A stretch of 64,000 nucleotides of DNA, taken from assembly GCA_020796225.1 (NCBI GenBank), contig CM036755.1, positions 64,920,049-64,984,048 on the forward strand. Reading direction: 5' to 3'. Both the position numbers and the translations under genes were made by a program. The DNA is from Arion vulgaris. Lineage: Eukaryota; Mollusca; Gastropoda; Stylommatophora; Arionidae. Every line of letters begins with the position of its first letter. Within the stretch, counting starts at the first letter, position 1. Shown here one piece after another: positions 49,701 through 59,808 of the stretch. A model generated the notes under the pieces. It made no database searches, was not told the DNA's origin, and worked only from the letters and a program-made list of their open reading frames with translations.

Positions 49701-51949
49701 ACTAAAACGTGGGAAAATTACCTCTAAGATTGCTTCTGACTTGTCATCCTTGTCATTTCTATGATAATGTGTTGTGCTTTGAGAACTTGGTTCATAGTTA
49801 ACAGATGCAGCGTTTAAAATTAACGCCTCATCATGTGATAAGATCCTTTTCGTTCCCATTTTTCTATTTTTCCGCTGAAGCATCGTAGTGAAACACCTTG
49901 CTTTACAGCTTCATTTTCTACTTTTACATCTTCTACAACATGACTTTCTAGTATCTCGCTTGATTCTTTCAAATTACTTTTTACAACATTTTCTGTCTGT
50001 TTAATTTCCTTTGGTTTATCAATCAGAACACTGCATTGTGATTCTTCATCAGTACTGATACTGTTGTCATTAACAGTAACTGTACTAGGACAAGGAATTT
50101 TATTATTCACACTTTTGATTAAAGGAAAGTATGTTGATCTCTCTTGTCCACTACTGTGATCTGATAAATGTTTGCCGTGGATATCTATACCAGAATAGAT
50201 GTTATCATTATTACTGTCACTAGCACTGTCGCCTGCAAAACCCCGGATAACTTTTATAGGTGGGCTTAAATCTTTAAATAAAGATTCACCTCGCTTACAA
50301 GATCTGGATGCTGTTATCTTTCTAGTTTTTTTCTGTTTTCTTCTTCTCTTTGCATCTTCCTGAGCTTGCTTGATTAAATGTTCATTCTCACCTGTTTTTG
50401 CCATGGGGATTATGGTAATTTTTCCATTAAATCTAAGGTTTTCATGAGACTTCGGTGAAGCTTCTTTAACTGACCCAACAACTTCTTTCAGTTTTCTTCT
50501 GTTCAATTTTCTTTTAATTTTGCTTTTCATATTCTTGCTAATTCCATTCGAATCCAGACTAGTTTCATCATCGGCATCATCATCATTCCCTTCTGATCTT
50601 CTCATCCGTTTCAATGGATCATTCTGAAGTCCAGGTTTATTATTTTCAACTTCTTTGAAAAAACTTTCTTTATTTGTCTTTCTTTTTATTTTACAAACTT
50701 CTCCCTCCTTCACATTCTTCACATAATAACCCACATCCTCCTTTTTCTTAACCCCACTCACATTGCTCACTTTAAAAGTGTCAATATGTTTTGGACAAGT
50801 AGCAGCAACATCATGATGTTGAATTTGAAGCTCTTTCCCCTGAACATGTCCACTTCCCAAAATCTGTTTTCTCTTAGCAAAGCCTTGATGGTCATCTTTT
50901 TGTTTATTTCTGAAACTTGTCCAATATGTCGGACTGCTGCTTCGACTAGACTCCATATTTGCACTAAGATGTTTAACCTTCCCTGCGTCAAATGTTTGAA
51001 TTTTACCGCGATTACTTTTTCCAGTCTTCTCATTACGAGGTAATTTATTAACAGAACTTCTATCTTTATGATATAAGGAATACCTTGACGATTCATATTC
51101 AGCATTATCTACCCTTACTCCTGCTTTTTAACTTTCAACCATATAACCGTAACCAGTTTTATCAACTTTCAAACCAGTATAACCGTAACCAGATAACATG
51201 CAATCATTATTTTCAACAGACAAATTACAGATTGATGAGTACTTCTTTGACGATGCAATTTCAGATTCAATATCGGAAACTTCATCTTCAGTACCTACTG
51301 TTTCATTCAAACTAACGGTACAAGTATAATTGTAATCACTTTGGTTTACCTATTTCCACTGTACATCTATTGTTATTGCTCTATTACAATTCCTTCTGGA
51401 TATCTTCGCAGATTTCTTGCGGACAATTTTCTTTGTACATTTCTTCCCTAAGACTATTTTATTATCCTTAATTGAGGTGTCTGAACTATCGAAGTTGTTG
51501 TTTCTTTCCACAGCAAAATCTTCATCAATTTTACATTTTCTTCTCTTCTGCTCATCTTCAATAATCTTCAATAGTATTAATTTTTTATGTTCATAGTGGT
51601 AGTCATTCTCTAAATTGTTACTGCTGTAAGAAGTGTTATTACAAAAGAGTGTCACTAGAGTATGAACTGTCACTACAGTAAGAACTGTCACTATGGTAAG
51701 AACTGTTACTGTGGTAAGAGGTATTACTGCAGTAAGAACTGTTACTGGAGTAAGAAGCGTTACTAGAGTAACCATCATGTTTTTTCTTGATTTCTGATGA
51801 ACTTAAAATTTTTATTTTGTAGTTCTTTCTGGAATCACAATTTCTTTCTGTGGATTTGGTTTGTCTGTTTGTTCCGTCGATATTTCCATAATCTGTCATT
51901 GTTTCTCCAGCATGTTTCTTGTTTTCTTTATGTTTGTTGCAGGTGTGTT
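46731..51949 (-). CDS. giant exon: disordered repetitive region with lesions (5.2 kb)
   Basis: Acceptor TTTTATATTTTCAG at 51,950; donor GGAAAATG/GTAAGAAA at 46,730; phase 1-1. Blocks in order: YSSNSS-type 6-residue repeats (51.6-51.77 kb), a basic block KCTKKIVRKKSAKISRR, lysine-rich nuclear-like text (49.8-51.0 kb, e.g. KRRRKQKKTRKI), acidic text (49.0-49.88 kb), six 45-residue repeats (48.25-49.0 kb), a DTVKCDP-type repeat (47.3-47.5 kb) and an end TKRRRSRKNRERHRVTDTL. Long same-strand frames of 378, 292 and 517 codons overlap at their ends, so this was one reading frame. Present lesions: T losses near 51,645, TAG 51,350, TAA 51,128, one-base losses near 49,869, 49,028 and 47,463, TGA 47,426, and a LINE piece at 46.80-46.94 kb. 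Function unknown. Confidence 0.65.
46800..46937 (-). mobile_element. LINE (i) 3' end inserted in the giant exon
   Basis: Minus strand: GGTAAAATCGAGGGTAGAC through CGGCATGGCACCTAATGATG, matching 3,172-3,345 with an internal deletion. Host coding ITSADD stands on its 5' side and DDNCNENILTVRGKSGIDKE on its 3' side. The host frame runs directly into a TAA in the insert. Confidence 0.85.
47270..47505 (-). repeat. degenerate coding repeat (DTVKCDP type)
   Basis: Eight or so imperfect 21-27 bp units containing GACACAGTTAAATGTGACCC on minus. Contains a frameshift and a TGA. Confidence 0.75.
48250..49010 (-). repeat. six 135-bp coding repeats
   Basis: Each unit encodes ILQDQVSYLYGHP, IKSDSVP, DDQSCVDIKQLTSDN and YHVxDDG with conservative changes; the last is partial. 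The pattern preserves an acidic spacer and the hydrophobic ILQDQVSYL motif, suggesting selection on the protein at some time. Confidence 0.9.
51605..51775 (-). repeat. 18-bp coding repeat (YxSNSS)
   Basis: Seven to eight units of TACTCCAGTAACAGTTCT. The penultimate pair is 34 bp instead of 36, which causes the local frameshift. Confidence 0.9.
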
Positions 51950-52084
51950 CTGAAAATATAAAACAAACAACAAAATGTTAATCAATAAAAATATATTACT
52001 TATAAAAAATATTTCAGTATTTATTTTTAAATTAATTTACCAAAACACAAGAAGGATTTTTAAACAAAATATGCTGCTGATTTA

Positions 52085-52335
52085 TATGCCAATTACATGA
52101 TCGTTCTTCTTCGCTTTCAACTCCCAACGGAGCACAGGTCTTCAACAAACTTCTTCAGATTTTCCTCTCTCCTGCCATCCCTTTCAATTCTTTCCATTGT
52201 TTTACCTATCCTTTTAAAATCAGCCTCCAGATCTCTTCTCCAGGTCTGTCTAGGCCTTCGCCTACTCCTCTTTCCCTGTGGGTTCCAAAACAGTGGTCAA
52301 TGCTTCGGTCGATCTTCTCAATGTATGTCCTACAT
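52085..52335 (-). mobile_element. LINE family (e) 3' end
   Basis: Degraded copy of 44.1-44.43 kb (CTTTCAACTCCCAACGGAGC, TTCCCTGTGGGTTCCAAAAC). Confidence 0.75.
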
Positions 52336-52377
52336 GAATGTTACTACACAATATATTGCATTGATCTGTTATATTTT

Positions 52378-52637
52378 CTTCTTCAAACGCTCTAAATCAA
52401 AAGTGTGTTAAGCCATTCTTTATGATGTGTATGTGATGTGAGCCTAAGAGTGATTGTTCACTGTACCAGTTATGCGTCTACAAGTAGGCCAGCACATCCG
52501 ATTTCTGCAATGCTTTTTATTTACTAGGGTTGCTTCCTTAGGCCCCTACCTCAGTTGCCTCTTACGACATGCCTTGTAGGTTGCAGTGTTACTATTCTTT
52601 GCTCCCCTTGCAAGTCCCAGCAACACACAGGTGTTTT
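52378..52637 (-). mobile_element. SINE family B (minus)
   Basis: Head CACCTGTGTGTTGCTGGGAC, central GTCGTAAGAGGCAACTGAGG, tail GTTTGAAGAAGAA at 52,380. Confidence 0.88.
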
Positions 52638-52644
52638 CAGTTGG

Positions 52645-52905
52645 TTCTTCTTCTTCTGCGAACACTCCATATCAACCAATTGTTAACCATTCTGTGTGAT
52701 TTGTATCTGATCTGAGCCTAAGAGAGATTTACGTTGTGCAGTTATGCGCCTACAAGTAGGCTAGCACATCCGATTTCTGCAATGCTTTTTATTTACTAGG
52801 GTAGCTTCTCTAGGCCCCTACCTCAGTTGCCTCTTACGACAAGCCTTGTAGGTCACTGTGTTACTATTCTTTGCTCCTCTTGCGGGTACCGGCAACACAC
52901 AGGTG
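52645..52905 (-). mobile_element. SINE family B (minus), tandem to previous
   Basis: Same orientation as its neighbour. Both are followed by TTTTCA(A/G)TTGGTT, so the pair may be a tandem duplication of host flank plus SINE. Confidence 0.88.
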
Positions 52906-53144
52906 TTTTCAATTGGTTAAACAGATGGCTATCATTTCTTGAAAAGTGTACAATACTGTACTGCATAGACACCTTCTATGTGATTTGAACCGATGTTCTT
53001 ATATAATGTAAAAAAAATTTGGTACTGAAAAAAAGTATAACAATAACATATCGATACAAAGGTAGATTGCAGTAAAACTATATAGCATAGCAAAGTCGGA
53101 ACTAGTAAAAACAAAGTAATGTAGTTTTACAAAATACACAAATT

Positions 53145-53402
53145 TCTTCTCCTTCTTCTTTAAACGCTCCATATCGACCACTTGTTAACCACTCTTTATG
53201 ATCTGTATGTCATCCGAGCCTAAAAGCGTTACATCTTGTGCTCATTATGCGCCTACAAGTAGGCCAGCACATATGATTTCTGAGACGTTTTTTATTTACT
53301 AGAGTAGGTTCCCTAGGCCCTACCTTAGACGCTTCTTACAACATGCCTTTAGGTCGCAGTGGAACTATTATTTGCCCCCCTTGCAGACCCGGCAACATGC
53401 GG
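53145..53402 (-). mobile_element. SINE family B (minus) in foldback arm
   Basis: CTTCTTCTTTAAACGCTCCA through CCCGGCAACATGCGG. Central region degraded (GTAAGAAGCGTCTAAGG on minus). Confidence 0.8.
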
Positions 53403-53582
53403 GATACAAAAACAAGATACAGAGATGTTTCGACCAAATGGCCTTTATCAAGCAAAGGATACAAAACAAAAGAAGAAATTGAGTTTTATTAGAAACCAGA
53501 CATAAGACACAAAGTCAGACGATTGTTAGAGATTTATTGTCTGACTTTGTGAATATGATTTCTGGTCTATTGAAAAACTCTC

Positions 53583-53842
53583 CGCCCGTGTGTAGCCGGG
53601 GCTCGCAAGGGGAGCAAAGAATAGCAACACTGTGACCTACAAGGCCTGCCATAAGAGGCGACTGAGGTAGGGAAGCTACCCTGGTAAATAAAAAACGTCA
53701 CAGAAATCGGATGTGCTGGCCTACTTGTAGGCGCAGAACTGGCACAACGTACAATCGCTCTTAGGCTTGGATCATATACAAATCACAGAGAGTGGTTAAC
53801 AAGTGCTCGATATGGAGCGTTCGAAGAAGAAGAAGAAAGAAA
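53583..53842 (+). mobile_element. SINE family B (plus) in foldback arm
   Basis: GCCCGTGTGTAGCCGGGGCT, GCCATAAGAGGCGACTGAGG, GAAATCGGATGTGCTGGCC, GTTCGAAGAAGAAGAAG. Confidence 0.88.
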
Positions 53843-53999
53843 ACTCAATTTCTTCGTTTGTTTCGTATCTTTTGCTTGATAAGGCCTTTTGATCACAAAC
53901 TTTACTGTACTTTGTAAAACTACATTACTTTGTTTTTACGGTTCTGCTTTTATAAAAATAACATAAGGAATTAAAATATTATATAACGTAAAATATATA

Positions 54000-54740
54000 T
54001 GTAACATAAATCACTAACCTGCGTAGGTCATTTACTGTAAATCTGATGTCAGGACCAGTGATCTCGCTCACGGTGAACGAAAAAGGTGAGAAATACAAAA
54101 GTGGCACACACGAAAGTCGGTGCAGTGAGCATGAAAAAAATAAGCGGATAACAAAATCAAAATGTGATGTGAGTGAATGAAAAATGCACAAATCATGGAT
54201 ATTTTGCATGGACAAATCATGAATATTTTGCAACAACAATTTCCATTTATGAATTTTTTCTTTATCAATATATATATATATCAATACTAAGATGTCATTT
54301 AATATAATATCTGTACACATGTGCATGAAAATGTGAACTGACAGGTATTTGACACTCTACAGTCAGCGATGTCTACAGAACTTTTTTCATTTCATTAACA
54401 ACTAATTTCTAACTGTTTCTTCACTAATTTACATAAAATATTTTTTCGGATGTAACAACCATTGATAATGGTGCTTAGAAAATTTTGAGACGGTATGTTG
54501 CTTTTAAATTTTTTTATGAATTTAATTTTAAAAACAGTTATTTTGTAAGAAAACTGCAAACACCCTTGGTAATAGGAGACAGTAATGCTCAGGATTGCTG
54601 GTCAGCAAAGTGTTAAGTTTTTATTTTCGTTCACGATGATTTTGGCTGTATTCATGATACCTAATAACAATGCCTAATAAGGACAGACAGAAGAACAAAT
54701 GCTTCTGTTCTGCAACAGCTAGATATTAAAGAGAGTTGAC
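54000..54740. other. no gene recognised
   Basis: AT-rich intron of about 740 bp without supported features. Confidence 0.35.
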
Positions 54741-54794
54741 TATTAAAGAGCATAAAATCAAGGAAAATTTGTAAACATGGAAGTTAAATAGCTC

Positions 54795-54905
54795 ACTACA
54801 TTATCTAACCTCATTAAGGGGGTTTCTGTTGTGAAGTGGTCAAGCATTTTGCTAAGCGTTTCGAAGGTAAAGGGTTTTAATCTGTATCCCGTTTGGTTTA
54901 TGAGT
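54795..54905 (+). mobile_element. tRNA-like SINE head, family T-i
   Basis: TTTCTGTTGTGAAGTGGTCA and AAAGGGTTTTAATC resemble A and B boxes. The element is cut at 54,905 by a TTAA MITE. Confidence 0.45.
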
Positions 54906-54914
54906 CTTTTAAGG

Positions 54915-54990
54915 TATCCCTTAACTCTTTGCGGACCAGGAGCCACACTAAGTGGCATTTAAATGGCTTTTGCCCTGGTCCACTAAAAGT
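54915..54990. mobile_element. minimal TTAA MITE (GGACCA type), about 75 bp
   Basis: TTAACTCTTTGCGGACCAGG at one end and CCTGGTCCACTAAAAGTTAA at the other, with AGCCACACTAAGTGGC inside. Nearly the whole element is palindromic. Confidence 0.75.
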
Positions 54991-55424
54991 TAAGATTGTC
55001 CCTGGAGCTACAAAGTTCATGCTTTGAAAAATAGTCTCAGCAGATGGCGTGCCATTTCTGCAGAGAAAGGCTTAATCATAAAGGGTAAACCCAGTGCAGT
55101 CTATTCTTTGTCTTTAGACCCTTTACTTTATCATTTGATAAATTGTCTATATTGAAGATTGATTTTAAAATGTGATGAAGATCAAATGTTATCAAAACTT
55201 GGATCCACCAGAAAGAGTTAATTCTTAATAATTTCTATGTATGCTGTGTCCGATATACTCTGATATAACCAAAAAAGACCATGTTCATATGTTGAACGTA
55301 GCATGCTTCAGCTTTACTGCCTTGCTTGTAATACTGATTTTAGGGTGGTGTAGGACAAGGGGGGATGTATGCCTATGGAATTTAAAGGCCGCATGGCTAG
55401 TGCAGTCGCAGCGAAACTGTTCAG

Positions 55425-55570
55425 GTTAAGATTTTTTCTTTGTACCCCGACATAAGAAAACTTCTGGACCTTACCAGAGATTGAACTCAGGTCTCCCACA
55501 TGGAAGGCCTTGTTCGAATCCATTCAGCCAGACACTCTACCTGCCTCGGCTTAAAGATGCTCTAATCCCA
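55425..55570 (-). mobile_element. tRNA-derived SINE head, family T-h (minus)
   Basis: Minus strand AGGCAGGTAGAGTGTCTGGC (A box) and GACCTGAGTTCAATCTCTGG (B box). Confidence 0.65.
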
Positions 55571-55757
55571 AACATAACAATCAACATACAAATGTGAAAC
55601 ACAGCCAGACACTCTACCTGCCTCGGCTTAAAGATACTCTAATCCCAAACATAACAATCAACATACAAATGTGAAACACAGCCAGACACTCTACCTGCCT
55701 CGGCTTAAAGATGCTCTAATCCCAAACATAACAATCAACATACAAATGTGAAACACA
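55525..55757. repeat. about 83-bp tandem repeat, 2.7 copies
   Basis: AGCCAGACACTCTACCTGCC through CAAATGTGAAACACA. Starts in the SINE head, so the array includes part of it. Confidence 0.9.
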
Positions 55758-55823
55758 CTTTGGTCACAGAACACAGCATTAAAGTTACAAGTATCACTGC
55801 AGATATATAAGAATTTAATTTAC

Positions 55824-55910
55824 CTTCATTATCAGAGCCAGAAGAACTTGAGCTGGAACTACTACTGCTGGACTTACTGCTGGGCTCAAAGTCATCAGCA
55901 TACTTGGCTG
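55824..55910 (-). CDS. exon: YADDFEP and poly-serine (87 bp)
   Basis: Acceptor AGTCGCTATCTTTCAG and donor AATGAAG/GTAAATTA, phase 1-1. It encodes (A)AKYADDFEPSSKSSSS followed by more Ser and GSDNE. The Y-x-x-DFE motif after the N-terminal domain is, from memory, characteristic of ERICH3-type proteins. The serine run plus SDNE is a likely phosphorylated, disordered segment. Confidence 0.8.
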
Positions 55911-56024
55911 CTGAAAGATAGCGACTTCTGAAATTACTCTGTGAAGTTACCTAAACAACTAACACATTAACTACCCCATTAAAAAACGGTGATATATATA
56001 CACATAGAGCCTGAAAGTAATTTT

Positions 56025-56348
56025 TCCATATCGCTCTGTCCTGGGTTACTCGCTAAATCTCTTCAATGGAATTGAGTCTTATATTTCTTGCCTCTCTCAG
56101 CAAAGTTCGTTTCAGGGTCTCCTTAGGTCATCCTCTCTTTCTTGAACCCTTTGCATCCCACTTCAGTGCCTGCTTTGATATTCGTTGATCATTTCTCCTC
56201 AAGGTGTGTCCAACATATCTCCATCTTCTCCTTCTTATAATAGTCTTACTAGTGGTTGATCAGACATTTCTCTGATTTCATCACTTCTCCTGAAACATCC
56301 AATTTTATGTTCATTATTTTTTGCAGACATCTATTTTCAAATGTATTC
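56025..56348 (-). mobile_element. LINE family (f) C-terminal fragment (minus)
   Basis: Plus-strand GCCTGCTTTGATATTCGTTG and CTCCTCAAGGTGTGTCCAAC are the complement of 39.77-39.83 kb. Confidence 0.75.
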
Positions 56349-56349
56349 A

Positions 56350-56835
56350 ACTTGTGAAGAAATGGAGCTCAAGAATGATCAGGAATAAAACTAAGATAAT
56401 GATATTTAACTCAAATGTCCAGGCTGTCCTTCTATATGGAGCGGAGACATGGAGAACAACTAAGGGAACACCAAAAAGTTGCAGACATTTATAAACAGAT
56501 GCCTGCGCAGGATACTCCATCTGCGATGGTATGACAGGACCATAAACAAGGAACTGTGGGATTCAGCTGGACAACGGCAGGTGGAACAAGAGATAAGGGA
56601 CAGAAGGTGGCGATGGATAGGACACAAACTGTGGAGACCCCCTGATAGCAATATGAAACAGGCCCTCCATGGAACCCCAGGATAATAGAGGTAAGGAGCA
56701 CCCAGGAACACCTGGAGACGGAAGTTGGAGTGCAAGAAAATGAGGAGAGAGTGGAGAGATCTGGAAAAGATGGCCTTGGTTTTGGAACTATGCCTCCCTA
56801 GGGACGAAGAGTGTAGAGAAGCTAGCACATTAACT
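56350..56835 (+). mobile_element. LINE C-terminal fragment
   Basis: VQAVLLYGAETWRTTK, then LQTFINRCLRRILHLRWYDR, TINKELWDSAGQRQVEQEIR, DRRWRWIGHKLWRPPDSNMK, QALHGTPG. A typical endonuclease-type LINE end, frameshifted twice. Confidence 0.85.
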
Positions 56836-56929
56836 ACAATATTTAAAAAAACAACACTGTAGTCTTAATAATTTGCATTCCCTTTTTCACTCTACAAGAG
56901 TAGGTACAAATTAAGCTGTAGATGTCTTA

Positions 56930-57210
56930 TTTTTGAGAGTCGCTGTAGTGGTTAGTGAACTTGCTTCTTAGGCTAGTGGTCCAGGTTCAATTCCCCAGTA
57001 GGCGTGGAATTTTTCAGACCGTATCGACTTTTAGGTCAACCCAGTCTTAACTGTGTACCAGGAAAAGCACTGAGAAGTAAAGGCGGCTGGCATGATATTG
57101 ACCACATCCCCCATCATGTACAGACAATCAATGAAAAATACTGGCCTAACACTGTATTGTCCAATATACCTCGAGGTATAAAAGATTTCCTTTCTTCTTC
57201 TTCTTTCTTA
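56930..57210 (+). mobile_element. tRNA-derived SINE, family T-d (full length)
   Basis: GAGAGTCGCTGTAGTGGTTA (A box), GTGGTCCAGGTTCAATTCC (B box), body GGTCAACCCAGTCTTAACTG, end ATACCTCGAGGTATAAAAG followed by TTCTTCTTCTTC. Confidence 0.85.
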
Positions 57211-57211
57211 T

Positions 57212-57770
57212 TTTGGAACTGAATTGAATGAATGACATGCAACTTTGTAAAAAAAAAATTATAATTGCTTGTGTAACATGTGATTTCAAATTCCTTAAAA
57301 TGCTATATAGATCCATCATCAGTTGTCATGTCCTCATCAAAAAGGTGATCACTGTGCAACCTAAGGACATTCCTCTCCTAATATCACGAGCTCACTGTGC
57401 TTCGCTGACAATCCATGATGTTGATGCAAGAATGTATGTTCTCTCATCACCACATACACCTACATGTCCAAGACAGTGTATCAATGTAAGCCTCTGAAAG
57501 TTAGAAGCCTTGATTTACAATATCTACTAAGAGTGTACTACCATTTTGGGCCTTCTGAAGCATGGACTGACACAATAATTGCACAGTAAACAGCGTCTCA
57601 GTGAGTCAAGTCTTTGGAGTGTTTTAAACGATGACGATGAAAGGGACAATGATAATGATAACAATGACAAAAAAAGTATGTGTCACAACATGACAGCAAG
57701 CAAAATTAATAGCAAAATAGACAGAAATGGACATCTTGAAAAGATATTTGTTATATCATAATAGCCGTCC
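57212..57770. other. no gene recognised
   Basis: About 560 bp of AT-rich intron. Short plus ORFs have no motif or codon support. Confidence 0.35.
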
Positions 57771-57774
57771 ATCT

Positions 57775-58400
57775 CAAACGATGATGACAACAGCCTCAGA
57801 TGTGTGCTGCTGCACCTCTCTTGTGTGTGCGGAGGTGACTGTAATGCCCAATCCTCTAACAAAAACCCCTACCGCAGGTGGTGCATACATGATCAAGGTT
57901 AGGCATTTGTGTTTTGGCTTTGCGCTCAGCTCGCTTTCTCTGTGCCTCAATGACACAATGATTCTCAGCTATGCGAGTTTCTCTTGTGTTGTTACAGCAC
58001 CACATAGGCGATCTTGCATAAGTGATTCCTACAACATGGTGTTTATATCGAAGTATTCTAGAGACACTTTAAGAGTGTCTTTAAAGTATTTTGTTTCAGT
58101 TTCAGCCCCACTCCCAACCGCCTTAGTCGCCTCTTATGACATGCGCGGCAGGAAACAGTGGTTCTATTCTTTACACCCCAATTTGGGTCCCGGTAACCAC
58201 TCGGGCGATCTGCGCATTCAAGCTCACCATACATCAACTATTTTGGGATGCGTTTATCAGGCATCCGAGCAACGTGACCGGCCCATCTCACTTGAGCCTT
58301 GTGCAACAGGGTGTTGACGCTTGGGATCTTGGCTCTTATGAATACTTTAGTTTCTGGAATCTTGCCCTGCCAGGTTATTCTTTAGTAATCTGTTATATCA
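57775..58400 (-). mobile_element. LINE family (k): C-terminus with C2H2 finger, SINE-interrupted
   Basis: Minus readings: ITWQGKIPETKVFIRAKIPS, VNTLLHKAQVRWAGHVARMP, DKRIPK-stop-LMYGELECADR, then (after SINE A at 58.11-58.21 kb) LKYFKDTLKVSLEYFDI-like text, LRHRESELSAKPKHKCL, and a C-x2-C ... H-x3-H finger (SHLRTHKR) at 57.80-57.86 kb. Stops and frameshifts present. Confidence 0.85.
58112..58207 (-). mobile_element. SINE family A head (minus), inside LINE (k)
   Basis: GCCCGAGTGGTTACCGGGAC at 58,206 and CATGTCATAAGAGGCGACTA. The 3' part is missing. Confidence 0.85.
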
Positions 58401-58404
58401 TACA

Positions 58405-58665
58405 ATTTGTAAAACTCCCCACAAGTACAAGTATACCTACGATTACTGTACAAAAACATTTCAAGCCTGCATCAGGCTCACTAGTCATCTACGCACACAC
58501 AGACAAACATAACGCAACTACATTCCCTTGGATTAAAATTTGTGTGGTCATCAGCACCCGTGATGGACAAGCATCAATATATCATAAGCTATTGCATGGA
58601 GGTGAGTCAACAAGAGGATTGGTAAGCAATAAACCAGAAATACATGAGATCCATGATCTAATAAG
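58405..58665 (+). mobile_element. LINE (k) zinc-finger tail (plus, inverted to previous)
   Basis: Plus reading TYDYCTKTFQACIRLTSHLR, THTDKHN then RDGQASIYH: a C2H2-like LINE tail with one cysteine replaced by Tyr. It faces the minus-strand LINE (k). Confidence 0.65.
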
Positions 58666-58768
58666 GAAACAATAAAATATGTATGTAAAAAACAATAAAC
58701 TACAAAATGTTGAGATGAAATCTGCTTCAAATACTTTTATTTCTTGCTATTATTCTTAAGTTGGATAC

Positions 58769-58829
58769 CATTTTCATTCTGGTCCTCGATCTTGTCAACT
58801 GGCACCAAAACATGGTTCTCTGGTTCTGA
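58769..58829 (-). CDS. exon: acidic linker (61 bp, tentative)
   Basis: Acceptor TGTCAACAGAG, donor GAATGAAAATG/GTATCC, phase 0-1. It encodes SEPENHVLVPVDKIEDQNEN. If not spliced, the frame continues to a stop at 58,737, so it could instead be an alternative last exon of a short DUF4590-only isoform. The donor is weak. Included because the phase links the 61.7 and 55.9 kb exons. Confidence 0.55.
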
Positions 58830-58959
58830 CTCTGTTGACAGATTTTCATATATTAGGTCATTACGGGTCAAGAACATGGAATTAGAAAAAAAATGACAGA
58901 TGTTAAAAAGTCTGACATTAGAGACATGAAATATTAACAATAGTCATTAGATATATCTT

Positions 58960-59695
58960 CTTCGTCTTTCTTATTTTCTCTAATCCTGTTTTGCCTCACA
59001 GTGTCAGGATAAGAAGAGGTTTATAGAACTGCTTTTGTGTGCACTTCATAAACAGTGTTTTTCATCGCCTTTGTTATCTTTGAAGTCCACCTTTTGCGTG
59101 GAAGGCCTTTTGCTTTGTATCCACTGTATAGGAATAATATTGCTCTTTGAGGTGCAATGTCTGTTGGTAATCTGCTTATGTGGCAGAACAATTAAATTTG
59201 TTGTTTCTTGATGAAGTATAGTACCGGTGTTGTACCCACTTTTTCCTGATGTCTTCATTTCTAAACCGGTCTCTTCTTGATACTTCCAGAATTATGCATA
59301 GACACTACATCTCTGTCATAACTAGTTTTCTTCTATCGTTTGATATCAGCATCAATATTTGGCAATGATAGTATAATGTGGGGAGAAAAATTGTGTTGAA
59401 CAATGCTCTTTTAGTTTTCATAGAGACGTGTTTGCATTTTAAAATTGGCGCTATTTCTCCTATCATTTGATTTGCTTTGTTGTATCTGTGTTGGATTTCA
59501 TTAGTTATTCTTCAATTTTCTGAAAACATTCTCCGTAGGTATGTAAAGTCTTTGACATGTTTTAATAGGCGTTTGTTGATGGAGATATTGGTAATGTTTT
59601 CCTCTCTAGCGAATGTCATTACTTCAGTTTTGTCAATGTTTATTCTCATATTGTATTCATTGCATGTTAACTGGATGATAGTGATGGTCATGAAA
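58960..59695 (-). mobile_element. LINE family (b) C-terminal fragment
   Basis: Minus readings INIDKTEVMTFAREENITNI, SINKRLLKHVKDFTYLRRMF and the 3' half with HFIKKQQI- and LPTDIAPQRAILF-type text. It extends further upstream than the other (b) copies. Confidence 0.85.
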
Positions 59696-59808
59696 TTAAT
59701 TAGGGTTCCTGTCTTGGTTTTGATGAATATAATGATAATGATGAAAACTTGTTTATGCAAGTATATACATAAAAACGAACAAACTGTGCATCACTGGTGA
59801 TCATTATT

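Larger units (their letters stand above)
53040..53955. mobile_element. foldback element with two opposed SINE B insertions
   Basis: Left arm AAAACAAAGTAATGTAGTTT plus TTTCGACCAAATGGCCTTTA; right arm ATCTTTTGCTTGATAAGGCC plus AAACTACATTACTTTGTTTT. Same arms as at 24.85-25.65 kb. A SINE B sits within each half. Confidence 0.8.

Noticed and set aside
49005..50956. Separate genes for the 292- and 378-codon frames
   Set aside because: They overlap at their ends and join to continuous text if one base is restored in an A or G run, so they are parts of one exon.
51350..51352. Stop codon recoded by A-to-I RNA editing (TAG to TGG)
   Set aside because: Editing cannot repair the several frameshifts in the same exon, and no RNA evidence is available, so it is not proposed as an explanation.
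51343..51360. Intron starting at AAATAG/GTAAAC
   Set aside because: The text on both sides is coding-like in the same frame and no acceptor nearby would restore it better.
58136..58675. 179-codon plus ORF
   Set aside because: Antisense to a SINE and to LINE (k) on minus; no plus-strand domain spans it.
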